A stretch of 64,000 bases of DNA. Origin: Lysobacter sp. (GTDB lineage: Bacteria; Pseudomonadota; Gammaproteobacteria; Xanthomonadales; Xanthomonadaceae). The stretch covers positions 1 through 64,000 of the forward strand of contig SSGH01000011.1 in assembly GCA_008015835.1 (NCBI GenBank), in the 5' to 3' direction. The position numbers and the translations under genes are program-made. Positions 57,301-64,000 of this stretch are shown piece after piece; the stretch's first letter is position 1; each line of letters begins with the position of its first letter. Below the pieces are notes generated by a model. It was not told where the DNA came from, did no database searches, and saw only the letters and a list, made by a program, of their open reading frames with translations.

Positions 57301-57781
57301 CGGCCTGCGCCGTCACGTCCTGACGCTCGCGCAGCGCGACCGCCGCCATGCACGGCAGGGCATAGCCCGATGCGCCCAGCGCATCGACCACATCGGTCGG
57401 CGAGAACGCCGTGCTCGCCAACAGCGACGCGCCTTCGCGGAATTCCGCGATGCGCATCAAATCGTCCGGGTGCTGCACGTTATCGTCCTGCTGATCGACT
57501 TCGCGACGTAGGCGATACAAGCGGTCGCGCGGCGTTTCTTGCGCGGCGTCGGCGTTCGTCGCCGCGGCCGGATCGATCGACGTCTCCGTCGACGTATCGG
57601 TCGCAGTGTCGCCCGTCGCGTCGGCGGCCGCTTCGAGACGCGCGGGGCGTGCGTCCGACGACGACGCCGTGTCGCGTTCGGAATGCGTTTCGCGCGATGG
57701 CGCGCGTGCGATGGCGATGCCGGCGGCGATACCGACGGCCACGCCGACGAAGAACAATCCGATGATGACGACGATCGACAC
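54344..57781 (-). CDS. Membrane-anchored ClpA/B-like AAA+ ATPase with C-terminal release-factor-like domain
   Basis: A 1145-residue protein. A membrane helix at 4-25 is followed by an acidic linker and a helical domain (about 85-280). The first AAA+ module has Walker A GEHGIGKST (318-326) and the pore-side GQTYSGELEARI, but its Walker B is degenerate (WRVQDFFDLL). The second module is canonical ClpB-like: GPTGTGKT (590-597), VVLLDEFEKAHP (654-665), arginine finger NRLDRI (739-744), sensor 2 GARPVRRAI (799-807). Residues about 875-1145 resemble the PCRF and C-terminal parts of release factor RF2 without the GGQ domain: ARLWWQRLLAMYMAWADRR, VAIRGFGALALLEAEHGLH and SPLVRDSVRGWRSGRYDRVLAGEFD. It lies 58 bp downstream of mutS. 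Function is unknown. Confidence 0.87.
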   Translation of the reverse strand: MSIVVIIGLFFVGVAVGIAAGIAIARAPSRETHSERDTASSSDARPARLEAAADATGDTATDTSTETSIDPAAATNADAAQETPRDRLYRLRREVDQQDDNVQHPDDLMRIAEFREGASLLASTAFSPTDVVDALGASGYALPCMAAVALRERQDVTAQAAMTATLPFGGYPLRFLFDWLQAQSDARALPWLLRHARGWWWDAPGVRQRARDYFRWAQANPPQGDAEAMAFDELNDDAVQDIEGVLQRFQEPALAPYLAQIGDESRRRREKHTLGGIGRVWSPPADTAIVDHPDLLRDLDKLHELLNAPRPKSILVCGEHGIGKSTLVDRLFARLHAEGWLLFEASAAEVLAGQTYSGELEARIRDLLAALDRPRALWRVQDFFDLLHKGSHKQDPRGILDLLLPAMERGRLLMLGEMTPQQSAQLLLARPVLRHHAELATLRSPDDAAMRDVLARWAGARETALGRSAIETRTLDEAQRMAAQYFPEQHEPGRTLRLLDETLRTALSEEPPRLPLDGEALLRAIASRSGLPLDVLDDRQSLDLEQLRAFFRKRVIGQDEAVECLVDRIAMLKAGLVDAGRPIGVFLFAGPTGTGKTELAKTLGELLFGSSERLLRIDMSEYQSEDAAWRLTDDGHDGSARSLTARIREQPFSVVLLDEFEKAHPKVWDLFLQVFDDGRLSDRSGRVADFRHSIIILTSNVGSTLARNAGPGFTSVAGGYSRGAVEKALFETFRREFLNRLDRIVLFNPLDRTLMREILHKELQRAMDRRGLRNKDWAVEWEPSAIEFLLDRGFTPDLGARPVRRAIEQHLLAPLARSIVEHRTPQGDQFLFVRSVGDRLEAEFVDPNVPASNAPPSAARDGDPRALVYAPEASAEAIETLRAAFTRLADALDAPAWSDARDADYARMNERDFWSQPTRFEVLDRIERRHRIESAFETARRLDERLARDGTDPAFVARHAQLLWLTELAVESVSRQRPQDALLWLSVSESDLKRDPAQARLWWQRLLAMYMAWADRRHMRVDTLEQDATACRARVAIRGFGALALLEAEHGLHAFEYDTADGGTARIVAAVRVAPDSPGRARPSRAQNANGHNLVDGHAEDELRICRRYRAAPSPLVRDSVRGWRSGRYDRVLAGEFDAIPVGED

Positions 57782-57839
57782 GTGGACTCCCTGGTGCGGC
57801 CGGTCGCGCGACGCGCATGCGCCGCACGGCCGGGCCGAG

Positions 57840-60470
57840 TCATTCCAATTGTTTCAGACGATACAGCGCTTCCAAGGCCTGCTTCGGCGTCAGTTCGTCC
57901 GGGTCGATGGCGGCGAGCGCATCCAAGGCCGCCGACGACGGGGTGAACAGACCGAACTGCTGCGGGGTATCGAGGGTTCGCGGCGTGAGCACCGGCGCGG
58001 GCGCGTCGCGGCGTTGTTCCAACTCCGCCAAGCGCCCGCGCGCTTCGCGCACCACCGATTTCGGCAGGCCCGCCAGCGCGGCCACTTGCAGGCCGAAACT
58101 GCGATCGGCGGGGCCGTCCTTCACCGCGTGCATGAACACCAGCGTGTCGCCGCCCTGCGCGTCGTGATGTTCCACCGCGTCCAGATGCACGTTGGCGATG
58201 CCGCTGCCCGGCTGCGCCAGCGCGGTGAGTTCGAAGTAGTGCGTGGCGAACAGCGTGTAGCAGCGATTGGTCTCGGCCAAATGCTTCGCGCAGGCCTCGG
58301 CCAGGGCGAGGCCGTCGTAGGTCGACGTGCCGCGGCCGATTTCGTCCATCAGCACCAACGAATGCGCGGTGGCGTGATGCAGGATGTAGCTGGTTTCGCT
58401 CATCTCGACCATGAAGGTCGATTGCCCGCGCGCCAGATCGTCGCCCGCGCCGATGCGGGTGAGGATGCGGTCGATCGGACCGATGCGCGCGCTCGACGCC
58501 GGCACGAAACTGCCGATGTGCGCCAGCAGCACGATCAGGGCGTTTTGACGCATGTACGTGGACTTGCCGCCCATGTTCGGGCCGGTGATCACCAGCATCC
58601 GGCGTTCGGCGCTCACGTCGAGATCGTTCGGTTCGAACGGCTCATCGCGCACCGCTTCCACCACCGGATGGCGGCCGCGTTCGATCCGGATTTCCGCGTC
58701 GTCGGTCAGCGTCGGCGCCGTCCAATCCAGCGTTTGCGCCCGTTCGGCGAAGCACAGCAGCACGTCGAGTTCGCTTAGCGCCGAGGCGCAGCGTTTCAGC
58801 GCTTCCAGATGTAGGTTCAACTCGTCCAGCACGCCTTCGTACAGCAACTTCTCGCGCGCCAACGAGCGCTCGCGCGCCGACAGCACTTTGTCCTCGAAGG
58901 CTTTGAGTTCTTCGGTGATGTAGCGCTCGGCGCCGGTGAGCGTTTGGCGGCGGGTGTAATGCACCGGCGCTTTGTCGGCCTGGCCCTTGCTGATTTCGAT
59001 GTAATAGCCGTGAACGCGGTTGTAGCCGACCTTCAGCGTGGGAATGCCGCTGGCTTCGCGTTCGCGCGCTTCCAAATCGACGAGAAATTGATCGGCGTGC
59101 GTGCTGAGCCGGCGCAGTTCGTCGAGTTCGGCGTCGTAACCGTCGGCGATGGCGCCGCCGTCGCGGGCCAGCAGCGGCGGCTGCGGGGCGATCGCGCGGC
59201 GTAGCCAATCGGCTTGGGCATCGTGTTCGCCGAGTTCGTCGCGCAGCGCGTTCAAGCGCGGCGAATCGGCGGACATCAGCGTCTCGCGCAGGCTCGGCAG
59301 CATCGACAGCGCATCGCGCAGCGTCGACAAATCGCGCGGTCGCGCGCTGCGCAGCGCGATCCGCGACAGAATGCGTTCGATATCGCCCAGGCCGCGGAAC
59401 GCGTCGCGCAGGTCGCCGTCGAGGCGGCGTTCGATCAACGTGCGCACCGCGTCGTGGCGTTCGCGCAGAACGCGCCGGTCGCGCAGCGGGCGATGCAACC
59501 AACGGCGCAGCAGGCGGCCGCCCATCGGCGTGGCGGTGGTGTCCAGCACGCCGAGCAGCGTGTGCCGGGTATCGCCATCGACACGCGTGTCCAATTCCAA
59601 ATGGCGGCGGGTCGCCGCGTTCATCGCGATCGCTTCCTCGCCTGTCTCCACGCGAATCGCGGTCAGATGCGGCAGGCGCTGTTTCTGCGTTTCTTCGACG
59701 TAGCCGAGCAAGGCACCCGCCGCGGCCACGGCCAGCGCGCCTTTGCAGGGCAGGCCTTCGTCGATGCCGAAGCCGGTGAGGTCGTGCACGTCGAAGAACC
59801 GCAACAGTTGCCGACGGCCGGTGTCGGCGTCGAACAGCCACGGCGCGCGGCGGCGCAGGCCGGTGCGCGTGGCGACGCCGGCCGGCCAGCCTTCTTCGTC
59901 GGGCAGCAGCAGCTCGGCGGGTTCCAGGCGGGCTAGTTCGGCTTCGAGCGCGTCGTCGCCGATCACTTCGCTGACCAAGAACCGACCGCCGGCCAAATCG
60001 GCCCACGCCAACCCGTAGCCGGTCTGCTTGGCCGAGACCGAGCGCGCGACCGCCATCAGCAGGGTGTCGCGACGGTCCTGCAGCAGGGCCTCGTCGGTGA
60101 CGGTGCCGGGGGTAACGATCCGCACCACCTTGCGTTCGACCAGTCCCTTGGCTAACGCCGGGTCGCCGATTTGCTCGCAGATCGCCACCGATTCGCCCAG
60201 CGCGACCAGACGCGCCAGATAGCCCTCATAGGCGTGAACCGGCACGCCGGCCATCGGGATCGGTTGCCCGGCCGAGGCGCCGCGCTGGGTCAGGGTGATG
60301 TCCAGCAGGCGCGCGGCCTTGCGCGCGTCGTCGTAGAACAACTCGTAGAAATCGCCCATGCGGAAGAACAGCAGCACGTCCGGGTGCTCCGCCTTGGCGG
60401 CGAAGTACTGGCGCATGAGCGGGGTGTGCTGGTCGTGGCCGGCACGGGGCGGCGCGGGGGATTGGGTCAC
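57840..60470 (-). CDS. mutS: DNA mismatch repair protein MutS
   Basis: An 876-residue mismatch-recognition ATPase, close to E. coli MutS (853). The mismatch-reading Phe-x-Glu is Phe41/Glu43 in [11 protein letters not shown]. The ATPase has Walker [12 protein letters not shown] and [20 protein letters not shown]. The C terminus ends with the helix-loop-helix [15 protein letters not shown] of the tetramer/dimer region. It is followed by the ClpB-like gene after 58 bp on the same strand and diverges from the TonB receptor. Confidence 0.98.
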   Translation of the reverse strand: MTQSPAPPRAGHDQHTPLMRQYFAAKAEHPDVLLFFRMGDFYELFYDDARKAARLLDITLTQRGASAGQPIPMAGVPVHAYEGYLARLVALGESVAICEQIGDPALAKGLVERKVVRIVTPGTVTDEALLQDRRDTLLMAVARSVSAKQTGYGLAWADLAGGRFLVSEVIGDDALEAELARLEPAELLLPDEEGWPAGVATRTGLRRRAPWLFDADTGRRQLLRFFDVHDLTGFGIDEGLPCKGALAVAAAGALLGYVEETQKQRLPHLTAIRVETGEEAIAMNAATRRHLELDTRVDGDTRHTLLGVLDTTATPMGGRLLRRWLHRPLRDRRVLRERHDAVRTLIERRLDGDLRDAFRGLGDIERILSRIALRSARPRDLSTLRDALSMLPSLRETLMSADSPRLNALRDELGEHDAQADWLRRAIAPQPPLLARDGGAIADGYDAELDELRRLSTHADQFLVDLEAREREASGIPTLKVGYNRVHGYYIEISKGQADKAPVHYTRRQTLTGAERYITEELKAFEDKVLSARERSLAREKLLYEGVLDELNLHLEALKRCASALSELDVLLCFAERAQTLDWTAPTLTDDAEIRIERGRHPVVEAVRDEPFEPNDLDVSAERRMLVITGPNMGGKSTYMRQNALIVLLAHIGSFVPASSARIGPIDRILTRIGAGDDLARGQSTFMVEMSETSYILHHATAHSLVLMDEIGRGTSTYDGLALAEACAKHLAETNRCYTLFATHYFELTALAQPGSGIANVHLDAVEHHDAQGGDTLVFMHAVKDGPADRSFGLQVAALAGLPKSVVREARGRLAELEQRRDAPAPVLTPRTLDTPQQFGLFTPSSAALDALAAIDPDELTPKQALEALYRLKQLE

Positions 60471-60869
60471 GGATCGGTCGGAGCGTGCGGCCGCGGCGAG
60501 CGGTGGCGGGCGAGCTAAATGGCCAATAAGTATGCCAGCCGGTTCGGTTTTTCGCTGTGCTGCATAGCGTCATCTTCGCCGTTAAAGATGTGTTACCGTC
60601 CGCCACGGATCGGGCGGCGGTCTCGTTTTCGCTTCGTCGAAGCGGCGGCCGCGACCGAAACGGACGCTCCGATACACCGCCGTGCCGCCGCGATACGACG
60701 CTCCGCGCCGTACCGGAGGAGCGCCATGCTCCGCGGCGCGAGCTCGTACAGGGATCGCGAGACGCATAAGACGCACAAGCAGACCGACCTACACCAGTTT
60801 TACCCACAACCAGATCGACCCGCGACAGACAATCAACCGATCGACTTTGACAGGATCGAGGGGAACCCA
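60471..60869. other. Divergent region between mutS and the TonB-dependent receptor
   Basis: A 399-bp gap with several short open frames in all phases, none with coding character or a homologue I recognise. It should contain both promoters; no reliable -35/-10 pair was found. GAGGGG six bases before ATG 60870 is the receptor's ribosome-binding site. Confidence 0.5.
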
Positions 60870-63392
60870 ATGAGGCTAGACGGTATGAAGACGACGCACG
60901 CACCGCGACACAGCGCACTCGCCCGCGCGGTACTGATGGTTCTGATCGGCGTGAGCCCCGCTTCGGTCGTATACGCGCAAGACGCCGGCGACGAAGAAGC
61001 GACCACGCTGGACAAGATCACCGTGACCGCGCAGAAGCGCGAAGAGGCGCTGCAGGACGTGCCGGTGGTGGTCACCGCATTGTCCCAGCAAGCGCTGGAA
61101 GACAACGGCGTTCGCGACATCAAAGATTTGCAGCAGGTCGTGCCCGGGCTCACCGTCACCAGCACGCAGAGCGAAGCGCAGACCGTCGCGCGCATCCGCG
61201 GCATCGGCACGGTCGGCGACAACGCCGGTCTCGAATCGTCGGTCGGTATCGTGATCGACGGCGTGTACCGCCCGCGCAACGGCGTCGGTTTCACCGACCT
61301 GGGCGAACTCGAACGCATCGAAGTGCTGAAAGGTCCGCAGGGCACGCTGTTCGGCAAGAACACCTCCGCCGGCGTGATCAACGTCGTGACCGCGCGTCCG
61401 AGCTACCAGCAGAACGCGCAAGCGGAAGTCACGATCGGCAATTACGGCGCGTTCGGCGTCTCCGCCTCTTATGGCGATGCGTTCAACGATCGCGCGGCGT
61501 TCCGGCTCTACGCCGCCAAGCGCAAGCGCGACGGCTTCCTGGACGTCCATACCGGCGCCGGTCCGCGGCAAGAGCGCGAGGATCAGGACCAGAACTTCCA
61601 CACCTTCCGCGGCCAAGTGCTGCTGGAGCCCACCGATACGCTGAAGATCAACCTCAGCGCGGATTACAGCAATCGCGACGAGAACTGCTGCGCCAGCGTC
61701 ACCATCGTTCGCGGCCCCACCGCCGCCATCATCGATGCCCTCGCCGCCGACAGCGGCGTGATCCCGGTCGCCGACCCGTTCGGTCGCGAAGCCTGGGCCA
61801 ATCGCGGCAGTCAGCAGTACATCACCGACAAGGGCTTCACCGGCCAGGTCGATTGGCAGACGCCGTGGTTCGGCGAAGCCACGTTGACCTCGATCACCGC
61901 GCAGCGAAATTGGTCCACCACCAACGGCATCGATTTCGACTACGGCTCCGCGGACCTGATCTACCGCAACGCGCAGAAGGGCGATGCGTACACTGCGTTC
62001 GACACCTTCAGCCAGGAAATCCGCTTGGCGGGCGCCACCGACAAGTTCGATTGGCTCGTCGGCGGCTTCTACGCCGACGAAAGCCTGACGCGCAACGAAG
62101 GCTATCGCGTCGGCTCGGCGTACGAACCGTATTTGTCGATCGCGCTGCTCTCGCGCATCAACCCGTTGCTCGGCACCAGCCCGACCGCGGGCTTGTTTCT
62201 CTCGCAGGCGTCGGGACGTCCGTTCGGCACGGTGTTCGCCGGTCATGCCGCCAACGATCGCTACAAGCAAGACGCCAAGAGCGTGGGTTTGTTCACCAAC
62301 AACACCTGGCATGCGACCGACGCGCTCGATCTCACGGTCGGCCTGCGCTATACCCGCGAGAAAAAAGAACTCGAGTCCCGCTACAGCAACCCCAACGGCG
62401 GCTTGGGCTGCGCGGCGATGCTCGGCAATCCCGCGCAGGTCGTCGCTGCGCTGGTCGCGCGCGGCTTGACCGTCTCGCAGGCGTCGGCGGCCGCGCCGCA
62501 GGTCGTCGGTTTCGCTTGCTTGCCGTGGACCAACGTGCGCCACAACGGCCGCGCCACCTCGCAAGAGCGCGACGAGAAGGAATGGTCGGGCACGTTCAAA
62601 GCCGCGTATCGCTGGAATGAGCATGCGATGACGTATTTCTCCGCGGCGCGCGGCTATAAAGCGGGCGGTTTCAATCTCGATCGCGTGCAGTCGAACAACG
62701 GCCTGTCCAGCGGGACCTCGGGCATCGTCCCGGTCGACGACACGTCGTTCCCGGCGGAATTCGTCGACAGCTACGAGCTGGGCGCGAAAACCACCTGGCT
62801 GGGCGGCAACTTGCTGCTGAACGCGACGTTGTTCCATCAGGAGTACTCGGACTTCCAGCTCAACAGCTTCCTCGGCACCAGCTTCGTCGTGCGCTCGATC
62901 CCGAAGGTCACCTCGCAGGGCGTCGACGCCGACCTGCTGTGGCAGAACGGCAACTGGATGTTCCAGGGCGGCTTGACGTACGCCGATACCAAGTACGGTA
63001 AGGATCCTTTGCCCGATGCCGATCTGGCGCTGCTGCCCGGCAGCCGTCCGAGCTTCGCTCCCGAGTGGTCGGCGATGGGCTCGATCGGCTACAAGCACAA
63101 CGTCGGCGAGAAACTGGTGATGCGCGCGCACGTGGGCGCCAAGTACATGTCCGAATACAACACCGGTTCGGATCTCGATCCGCAGAAAGCGCAGGACGCC
63201 TACACGCTGGCGAACGCGCGCCTCGAAATCGGGTCGCGCAACCAGCGCTGGAACGTGGAGCTGTGGTCGCAAAACGTCACCGACGCCGATTACTACCAAG
63301 TCGGCATCGACACGCCGCTGCAGACGGGCTCGTGGAATGCGTTCCTCGGCGCGCCGCGCACCTACGGCGTGACGTTCCGCGTGAAGTACTGA
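60870..63392 (+). CDS. TonB-dependent outer membrane receptor
   Basis: An 840-residue outer membrane transporter. The signal peptide ends SPASVVYAQ, and the TonB box region is TLDKITVTAQKREEALQDVPV. The plug domain (about 55-170) has VVPGLTVTST, RIRGIGTVG and the LERIEVLKGPQGTLFGKNTSAGVINVVT segment. The 22-strand barrel ends with an aromatic C terminus (YGVTFRVKY). The KREE.LQDVP-type plug is common in Xanthomonad and sphingomonad receptors for plant-derived or aromatic compounds, but the substrate cannot be assigned. No inner membrane transporter is adjacent. The start at 60870 is preferred over M6 because of ribosome-binding-site spacing. Confidence 0.94.
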   Translation: MRLDGMKTTHAPRHSALARAVLMVLIGVSPASVVYAQDAGDEEATTLDKITVTAQKREEALQDVPVVVTALSQQALEDNGVRDIKDLQQVVPGLTVTSTQSEAQTVARIRGIGTVGDNAGLESSVGIVIDGVYRPRNGVGFTDLGELERIEVLKGPQGTLFGKNTSAGVINVVTARPSYQQNAQAEVTIGNYGAFGVSASYGDAFNDRAAFRLYAAKRKRDGFLDVHTGAGPRQEREDQDQNFHTFRGQVLLEPTDTLKINLSADYSNRDENCCASVTIVRGPTAAIIDALAADSGVIPVADPFGREAWANRGSQQYITDKGFTGQVDWQTPWFGEATLTSITAQRNWSTTNGIDFDYGSADLIYRNAQKGDAYTAFDTFSQEIRLAGATDKFDWLVGGFYADESLTRNEGYRVGSAYEPYLSIALLSRINPLLGTSPTAGLFLSQASGRPFGTVFAGHAANDRYKQDAKSVGLFTNNTWHATDALDLTVGLRYTREKKELESRYSNPNGGLGCAAMLGNPAQVVAALVARGLTVSQASAAAPQVVGFACLPWTNVRHNGRATSQERDEKEWSGTFKAAYRWNEHAMTYFSAARGYKAGGFNLDRVQSNNGLSSGTSGIVPVDDTSFPAEFVDSYELGAKTTWLGGNLLLNATLFHQEYSDFQLNSFLGTSFVVRSIPKVTSQGVDADLLWQNGNWMFQGGLTYADTKYGKDPLPDADLALLPGSRPSFAPEWSAMGSIGYKHNVGEKLVMRAHVGAKYMSEYNTGSDLDPQKAQDAYTLANARLEIGSRNQRWNVELWSQNVTDADYYQVGIDTPLQTGSWNAFLGAPRTYGVTFRVKY

Positions 63393-63865
63393 TCCGTTTT
63401 CCACGCGATCGAGCGAAACGACGGCCCGCTTCGGCGGGCCGTTTTTTATGGCGATGCGAAGGCCGGTCGCGGCGGGCCGTTTTTTATCGGAGCGCTTCGT
63501 TCGACTCGATGATTCCGTCGATACTTAAGCGACGACGCGCGTTTTTTGCGATGCGCATCCAGCGAATTCCGCCGTCGTTCGCCGCTCTTTCGCAATGCGG
63601 CTCGCGATCCTTTCGCGGCGTCGTTCGCGGCCATGCGCGCCGTTCGTCGCGGTGCGCGCGCGTCGCTTGCGTCGTCGCGGCGATGGGCGCATGCTCCGCC
63701 GCTTGGGGAGTCGACCGACATCGATTCGTCGCCGACGCGCAGATTTCGCGGTCGGCCCGCAGGGGATTCGCGCGTCGCCGACGCACGGCGCATCGCGCGA
63801 AAGGTAAGGAGTTTCGCCGCGACGAAGCTCCGCAGACAGGGTTCGTACGCACAAGGAGAGAGTCG
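63393..63865. other. Region between the receptor gene and the next exported-protein gene
   Basis: A 473-bp gap. It holds the receptor terminator (63421-63447), a second copy of the terminator's right arm and T-run (about 63471-63487), and further GC-rich sequence that presumably includes the promoter of the gene starting at 63866. Frames on either strand lack coding character. Confidence 0.5.
63421..63447 (+). terminator. Rho-independent terminator of the TonB-dependent receptor
   Basis: Perfect 9-bp stem ACGGCCCGC / GCGGGCCGT with a TTCG tetraloop and six Ts, 28 bp after the stop codon. Confidence 0.92.
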
Positions 63866-64000
63866 ATGTCCATGCAATCGTTCGCGCCGTCCCTCGACGG
63901 CACCGCATCGCGCACGCGGAGGATTCCGCGCCCGTCCGCATCCGCATTCGGCCGCGCGTCCGTGCGTTCGCTCGCGCTGACGCTCGCCGTCGCCGCCGCG
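63866..64000 (+). CDS. Start of an exported protein (partial at window end)
   Basis: An open frame of 45 codons from ATG 63866 to the window edge with no stop, preceded by AAGGAGAG at a good distance. It begins MSMQSFAPSLDG, has a basic stretch (SRTRRIPRPS) and then the hydrophobic SVRSLALTLAVAAA, which looks like a long signal peptide. The mature protein lies outside the window. Confidence 0.7.
   Translation, partial: MSMQSFAPSLDGTASRTRRIPRPSASAFGRASVRSLALTLAVAAA

Noticed and set aside
60846..60851. TTGACA as a -35 for the TonB-dependent receptor
   Set aside because: It is only about 19 bp from the start codon and no -10 can follow before the gene begins.
60876..63404. 842-residue open frame antisense to the TonB-dependent receptor
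   Set aside because: Shadow of a well-supported receptor gene; composition is typical of the reverse strand of GC-rich codons and no motif is seen.

Overview
The window is chromosomal DNA from a high-GC gammaproteobacterium, most likely of the Xanthomonadaceae/Lysobacteraceae (Lysobacter-like). Indicators are the minCDE order, the ffh / rpsP-rimM-trmD-rplS block, purT, a bacterial ACE-like M2 peptidase, bpt, two pirins, a TonB-dependent receptor with an Xanthomonad-style plug, GC-rich codon use that leaves long open antisense frames, and intergenic repeats containing GTGGGAGCGC and GTCATCCCGGCGAACGCCGGGAT. Species cannot be fixed from sequence reading alone.

Layout. 1-3.7 kb: an accessory edge, with the tail of an IS3-type transposase and a large winged-helix/STAND-ATPase/TPR gene whose C-terminal half is strikingly AT-rich. 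4.0-10 kb: leftward block of M2 metallopeptidase, GST-like protein, HExxH protein, minE, minD, minC and a GNAT acetyltransferase coupled to minC. 10.2-14.6 kb: rightward histidine kinase/response regulator pair, SRPBCC-GyrI protein, DUF423 membrane protein and AlkA-type glycosylase. 14.7-22.1 kb: an eight-gene leftward envelope operon (SPFH, ribbon-helix-helix, alpha/beta hydrolase, PH-domain protein, M15 peptidase, secreted protein, acyltransferase, FAD oxidase) under a promoter containing two GATATC boxes one helical turn apart. 22.2-30.2 kb: beta-propeller-like protein, purT, small proteins, EEP-bpt-PAP2 chain, an ECF sigma factor fused to a membrane domain, and a secreted EF-hand protein. 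30.3-41 kb: DUF2007-like/tesB pair, first pirin, secreted proteins, an amidase and a MOSC-hydrolase-rlmKL operon diverging from one 23-bp gap, second pirin, CcsA-like membrane protein. 41-45.2 kb: ffh, rpsP, rimM, trmD, rplS. 45.2-50.2 kb: a frameshifted small gene, hslR, katG with an OxyR-like site, and a secreted protein. 50.4-54.1 kb: a single-gene TIR/NB-ARC/TPR STAND protein, a DUF937 protein and a secreted peptide with six symmetrically spaced cysteines. 54.3-60.5 kb: a membrane-anchored ClpB-like ATPase ending in a release-factor-like domain, directly downstream of mutS. 60.9-64 kb: a TonB-dependent receptor, a strong terminator, and the start of another exported protein.

Most genes are housekeeping or envelope functions in short operons with overlapping ATGA junctions. 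The most unusual items are the ClpB-like/release-factor-like fusion, the two STAND proteins (one with an N-terminal TIR, a predicted abortive-infection type immune sensor), the sigma-factor/membrane fusion and the SPFH-RHH operon with its apparent autoregulatory operator. No tRNA, rRNA or CRISPR array was seen.
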